Below, one piece after another: positions 28,459 to 37,704 of a stretch of 64,000 nt of DNA (its first letter is position 1; every line of letters begins with the position of its first letter). Origin of the DNA: Rhodopseudomonas palustris (GTDB lineage: Bacteria; Pseudomonadota; Alphaproteobacteria; Rhizobiales; Xanthobacteraceae); NCBI RefSeq assembly GCF_003591005.1, contig NZ_QYYD01000001.1, positions 186,001 through 250,000 on the forward strand, read 5' to 3'. Both the position numbers and the translations under genes were made by a program. Under the pieces are notes generated by a model that was not told where the DNA came from, ran no database searches, and worked only from the letters and a program-made list of their open reading frames with translations.

Positions 28459-31101
28459 TCAGTGCTGCAGAGCGCGTCCGCTGTCGCGCCGCGGCGGCGC
28501 GATGTGCGTCGCCGGATGGGTTGACGTCTCCAGCGCCGCGCCGCCGAGGCGGCGCATCATCGCGTTCGCCCTGCGTGCGGTGTAATCCAGCAGCCAGTTC
28601 TCGAATTCGCAGGGCCGCAGTGCCGGTGCGTACAGAAAGCCCTGCACCACGTCGCAGCCCAATTCCGTCAGCAGCGCAAGCTGGCCTTCGGTCTCGACGC
28701 CCTCGGCCACCACGGTCAGCTCCAGGCTCTGGCCGACGCGGACCACGGTGGTGACGATCGCGCGCGCATTGGCGTTGCTTTCGATGTCGCGCATGAAGCT
28801 GCGGTCGATCTTGAGTTCGCGGATCGGCAGCTGCGTCAGCCGGCTGAGGCTGGAATAGCCGGTGCCGAAATCGTCGAGCGACAAGCCGACACCGAGGGCG
28901 CGCAGCGCATTCATCGTTTCGATCGCCTGGGGGCGCTCGTTCTGCACGACGCTTTCGGTCACCTCGAGCATCAGCACGTCGGGCGGCAGCCGGTGCTCGG
29001 CGAGAATGTCGGCGACGACGCAGGCGAGGTTGGCTTTCTGGAAATTGGTCGGCGACAGGTTGACCGAGACGTAGGGAATGTCGACCCCCTGGTTGCGCCA
29101 CAGCACCATTTGCCGGCACGCGGCGCGGATCGACCACAGCGCGATCTGCTCGATCAGACCGCAATCTTCGGCAAGCGGGATGAATTTGGCGGGCGAGACC
29201 TCGCCGAGCAGCGGATCGCACCAGCGCGCCAGCGCTTCGACGCCGTGAATAGCGCCATCGGACGTGCTGATCTGCGGCTGATAGCGCAGCTCCAGTTCCT
29301 CGTTGGCGACCGCGAGCCGCAGCGCCGTGCTGTAGGCCATGCGTTCTTCGGCAAGTCCGTTCATCTCGGCGCTGAAGAACCGCCAGGTGGCGCGGCCGGC
29401 ACGCTTGGCCTGATACATCGCGGTGTCGGCCTGACGGATCAGCATGTCGATGTCGGCGGCATGGTCGGGATAGAGGCTGATGCCGATGCTCGCGGACATC
29501 GGGACCTGGCGCGTGCCGATGCCGAGCGGCGGCGTCAGTGCCGCCGAGATCCGTGCCGCAAGCTGGCCGGCCTCGGCGGCGCTCCGGCCGGGCATCACGA
29601 TGACGAATTCGTCGCCGCCGAGCCGGCCGAGCATATCGTGCGGCCCGAGTTGCGCGCGCAGGCGGTGCGCGAACTCGACGAGAAACTCGTCGCCGGCCGA
29701 ATGGCCGAGCGTGTCGTTGACGTCCTTGAAATTGTCGACGTCGAGGAAGGCCAGGGCAACGTGCTCGCCCGGTGCGCAGGAGTTCGTCGCGGCTGAGATC
29801 AGATCGCGCAGCCGGGCGCGATTGGGTAGGCCGGTGAGCATGTCGTGATAGGCCAGCCGCTCGATCTGCGCGCGGGATTCCTTGCGCTCGATCGCGAGCG
29901 CGCCGAGATCGACGCAGGAGTCGATAATCTGGCGATGCCAGCGGCTCGGTGCCCGGCACTCGCGGAAGTAGAACGCGAAGGTCCCGATCACGCGGCCGTC
30001 CTTGGACTTGATCGGCGACGACCAGCAGGCGCGCACGCCGACCGAGAGCAGCCGATCCTTGTAGGGCTGCCAGGCGGGATCGCTGTCGATGTCCATCGCC
30101 AGCACCGGCCTGCCGATGTAAGCCGCAGTGCCGCAGGAGCCGACCGCTGCGCCGATCGCGATCCCGTCCAGCGCCTGCGAGTAGTCCGGCGGCAAGCTCG
30201 GGCCGCCGAGCGGGTGGATCAGGCCAGCGGCGTCGATATGCAGCAGCGACGAAATGACGTCGGGCGCGATCGTCTCCACCAGCCGGCAGAGTCGGTCGGC
30301 GATCTCGGTGATGGCAAGTTCGTCGGCCAGCAACGCCAGCGTCAGCTGCTGCAACGAGCGCAGCTGCTTGGACTCGGAGATGTCGGTCAGCAGCGCGAAC
30401 ATGTAGTCGGACTTGCCGCTGCCGCTGCGCAGCGCCTTGATGTCGGCCGAGATCCAGATCTCCTCGCCGTTCTTGTCGTAGGCCAGGATCTCCTGTTCGC
30501 CGCCGCCATTGTCGCGCAGCGCCCGTCGCAAGCCGGCGAGCGAGCGGCGATTGGTGTAGCGGCCGGCCAGCAGGTCGGTCGGGCGGCGCCCCTTGGCCTG
30601 ACGCGGCGTGTAGCCGAACATCCGGGTGAAGGCGGGGTTGGTGTAGATGATGTTCTGCTCGGCGTCGGTGACGAATACGGCGCGATTGGTCCGGTCGGTG
30701 ATCGACCGCAGCATCGCGATGCTTTCCGGCAGCTCGATGTCGAGCGCGATCTCGCGCGCACGGGCAATCGTGTAGGTCGCGCCGGCGATCTCGGCGCGGA
30801 CCACCGACAGCGCCGCGGGGGTGAAATTGCCGTGGCGGTCCACGATGCCGATCTCGCAATGAACGCTGTCGCCTTGCGTCAGACCGGGCGCGCTGACCGG
30901 CTGGCGGAGTTCTTCGACGCCCAGACAGACGACGTGACGGCCCAGCACTGCCGCGCGATCGAGATCCCACAGTGCCTCTGCTGCAACGTTGAAGTAGGTG
31001 ACGCGGTGATCGACATCGATGATCACCACTGCGTCGGGAGCCTTGTCGAGAGCGAGCAGCCGGATTTCGGCGTCTGCGGTCGTGCGGTCGTCTCTGTGCA
31101 T
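28459..31101 (-). CDS. DosP-like bifunctional GGDEF/EAL cyclic-di-GMP protein with PAS and GAF domains
   Basis: Cyclic-di-GMP turnover enzyme. The 880 residues read PAS (about 15-120), PAS (about 135-250), GAF (about 265-430), GGDEF and EAL, the same order as E. coli DosP, with recognisable similarity throughout. The cyclase motif GGDEF is intact (about 495-499) and so is the phosphodiesterase motif EALARW (about 622). The inhibitory RxxD site is missing: five residues before GGDEF the chain reads GPHD. No His matching the DosP haem ligand is evident in the first PAS, so oxygen sensing is not supported. Both activities are possible on sequence; which dominates is unknown. No membrane segment. 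Confidence 0.88.
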   Translation of the reverse strand: MHRDDRTTADAEIRLLALDKAPDAVVIIDVDHRVTYFNVAAEALWDLDRAAVLGRHVVCLGVEELRQPVSAPGLTQGDSVHCEIGIVDRHGNFTPAALSVVRAEIAGATYTIARAREIALDIELPESIAMLRSITDRTNRAVFVTDAEQNIIYTNPAFTRMFGYTPRQAKGRRPTDLLAGRYTNRRSLAGLRRALRDNGGGEQEILAYDKNGEEIWISADIKALRSGSGKSDYMFALLTDISESKQLRSLQQLTLALLADELAITEIADRLCRLVETIAPDVISSLLHIDAAGLIHPLGGPSLPPDYSQALDGIAIGAAVGSCGTAAYIGRPVLAMDIDSDPAWQPYKDRLLSVGVRACWSSPIKSKDGRVIGTFAFYFRECRAPSRWHRQIIDSCVDLGALAIERKESRAQIERLAYHDMLTGLPNRARLRDLISAATNSCAPGEHVALAFLDVDNFKDVNDTLGHSAGDEFLVEFAHRLRAQLGPHDMLGRLGGDEFVIVMPGRSAAEAGQLAARISAALTPPLGIGTRQVPMSASIGISLYPDHAADIDMLIRQADTAMYQAKRAGRATWRFFSAEMNGLAEERMAYSTALRLAVANEELELRYQPQISTSDGAIHGVEALARWCDPLLGEVSPAKFIPLAEDCGLIEQIALWSIRAACRQMVLWRNQGVDIPYVSVNLSPTNFQKANLACVVADILAEHRLPPDVLMLEVTESVVQNERPQAIETMNALRALGVGLSLDDFGTGYSSLSRLTQLPIRELKIDRSFMRDIESNANARAIVTTVVRVGQSLELTVVAEGVETEGQLALLTELGCDVVQGFLYAPALRPCEFENWLLDYTARRANAMMRRLGGAALETSTHPATHIAPPRRDSGRALQH

Positions 31102-31394
31102 GGACCAATCTCGACCCGTTGGAAGGGTTCTGTTTGAATATTCGAATTTCGGAAGCAGCGTGAGGCGTAGGAATGATCAAACCGTTGGTTCGGTCCGTCA
31201 TCGGGCCGGCAGCCCGGTTTCATCCTTAGCTTTCCGTTGCGGCACCTCCGTAAAATCCCGGCAGGATGTCGTGATGCGGAACAATTTGCGCGGATCGGCT
31301 ATTCATCGCACCCCGCCAAGGACCGGGTCAGTACCCAACCCTCCAGCAATCGGAAGCGGCGCAAACGAGCAGGTGCCCGCGATCGTGGCGGCTG

Positions 31395-32132
31395 TCAGCG
31401 CTGCGCCGTCGGGACCGCAACCACCGGCCCGAAAATCTCAGTGAATGCCGCCCGCAGCGCGACGTCGACGTCCGGCATCGTCACCGGCAGGCCGAGATCG
31501 ACCAGGCTGGTGACGCCGTAGCGCGGGTCGCTGATGCCGCAGGGGACGATCGCCTGGAAGTGGCTGAGGTCCGGCTCGACATTGATGGCGATGCCGTGCA
31601 GCGACACCCAGCGCTTCAACCGCACGCCGATCGCCGCGATCTTGTCCTCGAAGCCGGCGCCCTTGTCGGGGCGGGCGACCCAGACCCCGACTCGGTCTTC
31701 ACGCCGCTCACCGCGGACGTTGAAGGCGCCGAGCGTGGCGATGATGAGCTGCTCGAGCGCCGCCACATAGGCGCGGACGTCGGGGCGCCGGCGCTTCAAG
31801 TCGAGCATGACATAGGCCACGCGCTGGCCGGGGCCGTGATAGGTCAATTGGCCGCCGCGTCCGGTGGCGAACAGCGGAAACCGCGGGTCGAGCAGGTCGG
31901 TGGCCTGGCCGCTGGTGCCGGAGGTGTAGAGCGGGGGGTGCTCGAGCAGCCAGATCAGCTCGGCCGATTCGCCGGCCGCGATGGCCGCAGCGCGCGATTC
32001 CATCGTCGCGACAGCATCGGAATAGGGAATCGGCGCATCCGAGATCAGCCATTCGGCCGGGGGACCGCCGGCGACGGGCGCAAAACCGGCCAGATCCAGC
32101 GTCTGACGGGCGGAGGCGGGGGCGTTAATCAT
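31395..32132 (-). CDS. lipB: Octanoyltransferase, lipoate synthesis
   Basis: Moves octanoyl groups from acyl carrier protein to lipoyl domains of 2-oxo acid dehydrogenases and the glycine system. The 245 residues carry the family motifs [13 protein letters not shown], the Lys-containing [19 protein letters not shown] and the catalytic Cys (about 198) in [12 protein letters not shown]. Its ATG at 32132 directly abuts the TTG proposed for the divergent FliN-like gene. Confidence 0.95.
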   Translation of the reverse strand: MINAPASARQTLDLAGFAPVAGGPPAEWLISDAPIPYSDAVATMESRAAAIAAGESAELIWLLEHPPLYTSGTSGQATDLLDPRFPLFATGRGGQLTYHGPGQRVAYVMLDLKRRRPDVRAYVAALEQLIIATLGAFNVRGERREDRVGVWVARPDKGAGFEDKIAAIGVRLKRWVSLHGIAINVEPDLSHFQAIVPCGISDPRYGVTSLVDLGLPVTMPDVDVALRAAFTEIFGPVVAVPTAQR

Positions 32133-32434
32133 TGGATAACCATACCGTGGTCAAGCTCGCACAGTTCCACGCCTCAGCAGTTCGGATTCCAGTGCCAACA
32201 CTCGATAAAGTCCCGGTCGACCTCATGGTGGTGCTCGGCACCACTTCGATGCCGATTCACCAGGTTTTGCGCCTCAGCCGCGGCGCCATCATCGAACTGG
32301 ACGCCAGCGAGGCCGACGAGGTCAAGATCCTTGCCAATAACATGCCGATCGCCAGCGGTGTTGTGCTGGTCGATCGCAACCGCATCGCGGTCGAAGTCAA
32401 ACAGATGTTGACGCGATCGCCAGATCGTCGATGA
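32132..32434 (+). CDS. Stand-alone FliN/SpoA-domain protein
   Basis: A 100-residue protein almost wholly made of a flagellar motor switch C-terminal (SpoA) domain: [50 protein letters not shown]. Length fits a short FliN, which sits in the rotor C-ring or the type III export apparatus. No other flagellar gene is nearby, so its partner is encoded elsewhere. The TTG at 32132 is preceded by a G-rich tract; a GTG at 32147 would give a 95-residue product and avoid touching the lipB start codon on the other strand. Confidence 0.78.
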   Translation: MDNHTVVKLAQFHASAVRIPVPTLDKVPVDLMVVLGTTSMPIHQVLRLSRGAIIELDASEADEVKILANNMPIASGVVLVDRNRIAVEVKQMLTRSPDRR

Positions 32435-32512
32435 CGGCCTTGTACCCCCTTCATTGATTTGTTAAATGGGCGCCGTCGATCCGGTCGGGCGCCCAGCCCA
32501 GACTGATCCCAA

Positions 32513-32597
32513 GCGCTCGTGGCGGAATTGGTAGACGCGCTGCCTTGAGGTGGCAGTGAGTAAAATCGTGGGGGTTCGAGTCCCTCCGAGCGCACCA
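32513..32597 (+). tRNA. tRNA-Leu, anticodon GAG
   Basis: Cloverleaf of 85 bases including an encoded CCA. The acceptor stem GCGCTCG pairs with CGAGCGC, the anticodon loop CTTGAGG gives anticodon GAG, a long variable arm is present as expected for leucine tRNA, and the T arm contains GGTTCGAGTCC. A lower-GC accessory patch begins immediately downstream. Confidence 0.95.
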
Positions 32598-33748
32598 CGC
32601 AGACATTTGCGGCCTCTATCTCTTTGATTTTCAAGTTTGAATTCCACGGTGGCCACGCGAAAACTTGAGTGGGGACGCGAACCTTCACGGTCTGGCCAAT
32701 AGCCGACCGCGCCGGTCGACAACTCGCTGCCTTGCGGCCCCCGCGGTGAGACGCCACTGCCTATCTTGCCAGCCAAAGGTAGCCCTGAGCTGGTGCACCG
32801 TAGGGCCGTTCTCAGCGGCCTCCATCGCAGCCCGTGCCGGCAGTTGCTTGGAACCGTGCGCGCGTGATTGCTCGACGTGTTCATGTATGAGGCTTGCGTC
32901 GTGGCGATAGGGCGGTCACACCACAAAATCGCGAGGCGCGGTTCTAGATGCTCCACAACCGGGACATCCATTGATCCGCGGAGATGGCTGCCCTGTTGCG
33001 GGTGATCTCTCGGTCAAGCCGGAAGCGGCGCGTGGGGCTGTATCGAGGTTCGGAAACAGCCTTACGCAGCGCGATGGTTTGCACGATATCAGCATGCAAA
33101 GCTGAAATGCCTGCACGGCCTTAGCACGAGCGCACTGCAAAGCTCAGAGCGCAACGCTCGCGCATGCCTGCGACTCGACCAATGGAGCGGTTTCGGAATG
33201 GCGACGCGATCGAAGAAGGACGGAAAGCCGCTCCCGGCAACTTCAGACGGAGCTACGATACAATTGACCTATCTTTGCGGGCAAGTTTGCAGTCGCTACT
33301 TCTGGCATCAGGGCGATCGTCTCGTTCGTTGCGCCAGCCTTAGAAAACGCCGGTGACTTGATGCACTGGTGTTTGCCTGTCCGCTACGCGTAACACCAAC
33401 ATCGGCATCTTCGCGAAAGCCCGGGAAGGCACAGCACATTCGGTGCAATTGCGATCGGAACAACGTCAGGCGTCGCACTCGACGTTCCAAGCCAGGGTTC
33501 GAAAGTAGTTTGAATATGGCCTCGCATATTCGTTCTTCAGGTGCCGTCGTAGCTGAGGGCGTTCAGGTATATGGTCGTCGCCTGCGACCGGAAAAGTGGG
33601 AAGGCTAGCAGCTTGGGCCTATGTCTGACCGCTAATACCCCCGCGGGCATCCGGTCAAGACGGCGCCTCTGTAGTCGGGCGCGCCTTGTGCCGGTTCTCC
33701 CTGCAGGGCATAACTGAGGCGGTCGTTAATTCAAGGGATCGCGGGAAA
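32598..33748. other. Gene-poor stretch downstream of tRNA-Leu
   Basis: About 1150 bases with no supportable gene. Short frames exist (for example a 52-codon one from 33198), but none is recognisable. Composition is less GC-rich than neighbouring housekeeping genes, suggesting decayed acquired DNA. An apparent leftward protein across the tRNA is an antisense artefact. No second copy of the tRNA 3' end was found. Confidence 0.4.
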
Positions 33749-34402
33749 ATGAGCTTGGCCGAACAGTGGCTTGAGGGCCACAAGCATCATAGCGCTGATG
33801 CCGCAATGCGAATTCAGAACGCCAGACGGTGTCTTTCGATCGTCTCGGACCAAATTCCCTTCAAGAGTGTCATCGACTTCGGATGCGGTATCGGTGCGTG
33901 GTTACATGCCGCTACCGATCTCGGCGCGGAGAAGGTGATCGGCATCGAGGGCGATTATATTCGGAATGCCGACACGGTCGTCCCGCAATCGCTCATAGAG
34001 ACGCGAGACCTCGCGACGTTCGAGACTGATTGGAATAAGAAATTTGACGTTGCGATGACGATTGAGGTGGCCGAGCATCTGCCCGAGGCTGCGGCGAATG
34101 GATTTGTGCGGATGCTAACCAGCGCATCGGACGTTGTGATCTTTTCTGCAGCGCGTCTCAATCAAACGGGGCTGGGGCACATTAATGAGCAGCCGTTAGG
34201 ATACTGGATCTCGAAATTCGACTTGCTGCGATATGTCCCGCTGGAGATTTTTAGGCCGCATCTGGCGAATGTTGAAGGCATGTATCCGTGGCTTCGGATG
34301 AACCTGATCATGCTTGTTCAATCGAAAAAGCTTGAAGAACTTCCGCATCTTCATCAGTTCTCCAAGCCGTTGGCGGATTTTGATAAGCTTTGGCCCGGTT
34401 AG
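33749..34402 (+). CDS. Class I SAM-dependent methyltransferase (accessory)
   Basis: A 217-residue methyltransferase of unknown substrate. The SAM-binding motif I is VIDFGCGIGAW at about residues 41-51, followed by the acidic VIGIEGDYI loop and the AMTIEVAEHLPE motif typical of the Methyltransf_11/23 type. Similar proteins often sit in surface-sugar or glycan clusters, but nothing next to it proves that. The start at 33749 was chosen because the methyltransferase fold begins soon after and GCGGGA precedes it. Codon use is less GC-biased than in neighbours, which suggests transfer. It converges with a second methyltransferase gene. Confidence 0.75.
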   Translation: MSLAEQWLEGHKHHSADAAMRIQNARRCLSIVSDQIPFKSVIDFGCGIGAWLHAATDLGAEKVIGIEGDYIRNADTVVPQSLIETRDLATFETDWNKKFDVAMTIEVAEHLPEAAANGFVRMLTSASDVVIFSAARLNQTGLGHINEQPLGYWISKFDLLRYVPLEIFRPHLANVEGMYPWLRMNLIMLVQSKKLEELPHLHQFSKPLADFDKLWPG

Positions 34403-34628
34403 AGGATTGTCGCGCGCTCAACGATCAAGCTCGCGAAGCGATAGGATGCTTAAGAGCTCAGCTCGCGCGGCGGCTTCGACTTCGGCTATTTCGGTGAATT
34501 TGAATTTTGCTAACAGTGGGCGACGTCGGGCTCATCGATGGTCGACTTGGCGGCGCTGGCGAACGGATCGCTCACGAACTGATTGCTGCGGGCCGGCGTG
34601 TTCCGGACTTCCGTATTCCGGACTTCCG

Positions 34629-35300
34629 TTAAAGTTCGGCGTCCGCTGGCGCGCTGTTGTCTGAGACAGGCTTCCGGCAAATGATCCAAACCACGATCGG
34701 CACGTGTCGCTCATTGTATGTAGCCAACTTAAAAGTTGGATGAGTTTCGTCGTCGGGCACGGGGGTCATACGGTGACCAAGCATGATATGCAGCCACGCT
34801 AGGCGATTTCCCCATCCATCGACCTCGATAACATCCAGCCCAGCTTGCTCAGCCAACCATCGCAAGCCGTCCGGTCCGAAACGCCAACAGTCAAGCGGGG
34901 CCGGGTGAAGTTCCATGATGAAAGGCGTGGCGTTGAGCATGAAGCCGCCGGGCTTAAGTAGGGTAGCGAGATCGCGGTAGAGTTTCGGGATATCGCCGCG
35001 GACATGCTCCATCACCTGGTCTGAGAAAATGAAGTCGAAGCTCTCAGGCTCGAACGGAAGATTGCAAACATCATATTCCGGATATTGAACGTTGGTCAGC
35101 GTAGCACTCGTTACGCCGCTTTCTTTCGCTATCCGCTGCGAGCCTGAGATACTCAGTGCAGTTTTCCCAGGCGCATCGTGAGCCTTTAGGCAATCCTTCA
35201 GGCTACGATACATCTGGAAGCGAGTGATGTGATCGCCTGTTTTGGGAGCGTCCTTCGATGATCGCTCGATTAGATCGGCGATGTATTTGAGCGTATCCAT
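34629..35300 (-). CDS. Class I SAM-dependent methyltransferase (accessory, second)
   Basis: A 223-residue protein with Methyltransf_11 features: YDVCNLPFEPESFDFIFSDQ at about 76-95, VMEHVRGDIPKLYRDLATLL and KPGGFMLNATPF. Motif I is weak: residues 47-58 read TALSISGSQRIA rather than a clear DxGxGxG, as in several glycan- or sugar-modifying relatives, so activity is likely but not certain. It is unrelated in detail to the methyltransferase it converges with. AGGGAG lies upstream of the ATG at 35300. It probably came with the same acquired segment. Confidence 0.72.
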   Translation of the reverse strand: MDTLKYIADLIERSSKDAPKTGDHITRFQMYRSLKDCLKAHDAPGKTALSISGSQRIAKESGVTSATLTNVQYPEYDVCNLPFEPESFDFIFSDQVMEHVRGDIPKLYRDLATLLKPGGFMLNATPFIMELHPAPLDCWRFGPDGLRWLAEQAGLDVIEVDGWGNRLAWLHIMLGHRMTPVPDDETHPTFKLATYNERHVPIVVWIICRKPVSDNSAPADAEL

Positions 35301-35388
35301 TCCGCAAAAATCTCCCTGACAGCGTCGGCTCGTGGCTACGCCAGCCTGACCGCAGCTACGGAAAATTACGCTTACGAGACCCCGGCGA

Positions 35389-35665
35389 CAAGGCTGCGGA
35401 TGATCGGGCCGCAATGGGGCGGCGCATCTCCGAACAAAACTTGACCTTCTTACGCAACCTCGTCGGCATATTGCGTGCGGTCGATCTGGTGCGCTTCGAC
35501 GAGATGCCGCCTGGTATTGCATCAATGCTGTTCAACGGCGCGGTGAACTGAATTCCTTCGCAGGCGATCAAATCGGCTCAGCGCGCGCTGGGCCTGACCC
35601 CGGACTGGGCGACGTGACGCTGGCGTGCACGATCAGCGCCGTCGATCATGACAGGCCGGTGCAAG
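35389..35665 (+). pseudogene. Remnant of a GH108-type lysozyme / peptidoglycan-binding protein
   Basis: Translating the plus strand gives RFDEMPPGIASMLFNGAVN, an in-frame TGA, then QAIKSAQRALGLTPDW, and after a frame change VTLACTISAVDHD. These pieces resemble, in order, the LPAGVxxxxFDxAVNSG, AxKxLQRALGV and TLAAV elements of phage and secreted muramidases of glycoside hydrolase family 108. The catalytic Glu region is not recognisable. At least one stop and one frameshift show that it is dead. It hints at former prophage DNA beside tRNA-Leu. Confidence 0.45.
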
Positions 35666-35784
35666 GCCAATCTTGATCGCCAGAAACGCCTGCCCAACGC
35701 AACGTGCAAAGAATCTGCGCGGGCTGCACAGCAATCGACCTCTGTATGAGTACAAATTCATCTGCGGCGAGCAAAATTTCAATA

Positions 35785-35815
35785 TGCAAATTTGCACATC
35801 ATGTTGCACATTTGG
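35785..35815. promoter_or_regulatory. Candidate operator upstream of the ABC/nitrilase cassette
   Basis: A perfect 12-base palindrome TGCAAATTTGCA (35785-35796) is followed at once by CATCATG and a second TTGCACATTT, giving two TTGCACA-type half-sites 13 bases apart. It lies about 75-105 bases before the permease start. It could bind the LysR regulator encoded at the end of the cassette; this is inference. Confidence 0.35.
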
Positions 35816-35889
35816 GCGTTTTCACGTGGCGGCAATGCGCGATGATGAATGCACGACCTGCCGCCGATTAGTACGGACATTTGAGCGTC

Positions 35890-36675
35890 ATGCGAAATCC
35901 CATCTCGCAACTCACCACCAAGCGACTGCGCCACGCGGGTGAGCTCGCGTTCGGGCCGATCGCTCTGTTCGTGGTGTGGTGGCTCGCCGCGCGCGGCGGC
36001 TGGGTCAACAAGGATCTGCTGCCGCCGCCGACGGACACACTGCGCGACACCGCGGTCAATCTGTGGTCGGGCAGCATGAGCAAGGACATCGCGCATACGA
36101 TGGTGCGGGTCGGTTACTCGATCGCGATCGCCATCATCGCTGGCGTGCCGATCGGCATCGTGCTCGGCGCCAAGGCGGCGGTGTATCGCTCCGTCGAGTT
36201 CATCGTCGACTTCTTCCGCTCGACGCCGGCAACCGCGATGTTTCCGCTGTTTCTGCTGCTGTTCGGGCTCGGCGATCTCGCCAAGATCGCGGTGGCGGCA
36301 TTCGCCGCGTGGCTGGTGATCGTGTTCAACGTCGCCTACGGCGTGATGAACGCGCGGCAGACCCGCGTGCTCGCCGCGCGCTCGATGGGCGCGTCGTCGC
36401 TGCGCATCTTCCGCGACGTGATCTTCTTCGAGACGCTGCCGCAGACTTTCGTCGGCCTGCGCACCGCGGTGTCGCTGGCGCTGGTGGTGATCATCGTCGC
36501 CGAGATGTTCATCGGCGCCACCGACGGCATGGGCCACCGCATCATCGATGCGCAGATCTCTTACTCGCTCACCGACATGTACGGCTCGATCCTGATCGCC
36601 GGCGCGCTCGGCTATGGCCTCAACCTCGTGCTGCTGTTTCTCGAACGCTCGCTGATTCACTGGTCCGGCAAATAG
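35890..36675 (+). CDS. ABC transporter permease, NitT/TauT (SsuC/TauC) type
   Basis: Inner-membrane channel of an uptake system. The 261 residues show about six hydrophobic segments and the binding-protein-dependent transport motif around ARSMGASSLRIFRDVIFFETLP, the EAA loop that contacts the ATPase. The ATG at 35890 is preferred over an in-frame TTG three codons earlier. First gene of a five-gene rightward cassette: permease, binding protein, ATPase, double nitrilase, regulator. Confidence 0.9.
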   Translation: MRNPISQLTTKRLRHAGELAFGPIALFVVWWLAARGGWVNKDLLPPPTDTLRDTAVNLWSGSMSKDIAHTMVRVGYSIAIAIIAGVPIGIVLGAKAAVYRSVEFIVDFFRSTPATAMFPLFLLLFGLGDLAKIAVAAFAAWLVIVFNVAYGVMNARQTRVLAARSMGASSLRIFRDVIFFETLPQTFVGLRTAVSLALVVIIVAEMFIGATDGMGHRIIDAQISYSLTDMYGSILIAGALGYGLNLVLLFLERSLIHWSGK

Positions 36676-36708
36676 CCGCACCGCCGCCATTCCAAGAGGA
36701 GACTTGCG

Positions 36709-37704
36709 ATGAAGACATTCGTTCTGCGCGCCGCTGTCGTTGCGGCTGCCGTATCGGCGACGGCCGGCCATGCCTCCGCCGAATGCGCCAAGATGGACAA
36801 GGTGTCGGCCGCGTGGCTGCCGATCATGCAGACCACTGCGTACTACGTGGCACTCGATCAGAAGCTGTTCGAGAAGGCCTGCATCGAGATCGACTCCGCC
36901 AAGATGGAATCGCCGAACCAGATCATCGACGCGCTGATCGCCGGCCGCGCCGATTTCGGCCCGCCCGGCGCCGCGGCCGGCATCGCGATGATTGCGGAGG
37001 CGAAATTTCCCGGCAAGCTGAAGATCTTCGGGCTGCAGGGCGGCGGCATCAAGGTCGACCGCATCAATGACGGGCTGATCGTCAAGCCCGACAGCGACAT
37101 CAAGAGCTTCGCCGATCTCAAGGGCAAGACACTCGGCCACGTCCCCGGCATCCAGTGGCGTACGATCTCGCGCCACATGGTGAAGGCCGCCGGCCTCGAT
37201 CCCGACAAGGACGTCAAACTGGTCGATCTCGCGGTCGCCATGCAGGTGCCGGCGGTGGTCGGCGGCACGGTCGACGCGACGCTGTCGCTGGAGCCGGTCG
37301 GCTCGATCGCGGTGGCGTCCGGCAAGGCCAAGCGGGCGATGACCAATCCGGTCGCCAGCGTGATCGCCGATCCGTTCTATTCGGGCGCCTCGGTGATGAC
37401 CACCAAGTTTCTGACCGAGCGCCCCGACGTCGCCCGCCGCGTCGTCGCAGTGATCGACCAGGCCACTGATCTGGTGAACGCCGACTTCGCCAAGTACAAG
37501 GCCGTGCTGCCGGCCTACACGCCGATGAAGGCTGATCAGCTGGACCTCGTGGCGCAGCCTTATCTGCGCGGCTTCAAGGAGCTGAACGACACCGATATCA
37601 AGTCGTATCAGGCGCTGGTCGACGTGTTCATCGCCGAAGGCGTGGTGCAGGGGCCGATCAACGTCCGCGACAAGATGCTGACCAAGGCGGATCTCGGCGA
37701 ATGA
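36709..37704 (+). CDS. ABC transporter periplasmic substrate-binding protein (NMT1/SsuA-like)
   Basis: Captures the substrate in the periplasm. The 331 residues begin with a signal peptide (about 1-24, ending ASA). The mature chain has the NMT1/THI5-like fold: ATWLP-type opening near VSAAWLPIMQTTAYYVALDQ, LIAGRADFGPPGAAAG, and FADLKGKTLGHVPG. The family binds sulfonates, nitriles, pyrimidines or aromatic acids; the nitrilase in the same cassette suggests a nitrile, amide or ureido compound. GAGGAG precedes the ATG, and the gene overlaps the ATPase by four bases. Confidence 0.9.
   Translation: MKTFVLRAAVVAAAVSATAGHASAECAKMDKVSAAWLPIMQTTAYYVALDQKLFEKACIEIDSAKMESPNQIIDALIAGRADFGPPGAAAGIAMIAEAKFPGKLKIFGLQGGGIKVDRINDGLIVKPDSDIKSFADLKGKTLGHVPGIQWRTISRHMVKAAGLDPDKDVKLVDLAVAMQVPAVVGGTVDATLSLEPVGSIAVASGKAKRAMTNPVASVIADPFYSGASVMTTKFLTERPDVARRVVAVIDQATDLVNADFAKYKAVLPAYTPMKADQLDLVAQPYLRGFKELNDTDIKSYQALVDVFIAEGVVQGPINVRDKMLTKADLGE

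Larger units (their letters stand above)
35301..35889. other. Intergenic stretch with lysin remnant and promoter of the uptake cassette
   Basis: A 589-base gap. Its first half contains a decayed phage-type lysin (see 35389-35665). Its second half is AT-rich and includes palindromic and repeated TTGCACA-type motifs (35785-35815) that probably control the downstream transport genes. Confidence 0.45.

Noticed and set aside
28454-31201. A 915-codon frame on the minus strand in another phase of the GGDEF/EAL gene
   Set aside because: It is Arg/Ala/Gly-rich out-of-phase translation; the correct phase has complete PAS, GAF, GGDEF and EAL motifs.
32462-32971. A 169-codon minus-strand frame that includes GGTRTPTILLTATSRQRVY
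   Set aside because: This is antisense translation of tRNA-Leu, a known recurrent artefact in databases.
32598-33748. Integrase or transposase gene after the tRNA
   Set aside because: No frame longer than about 80 codons shows recombinase motifs, so an active mobile element cannot be claimed.
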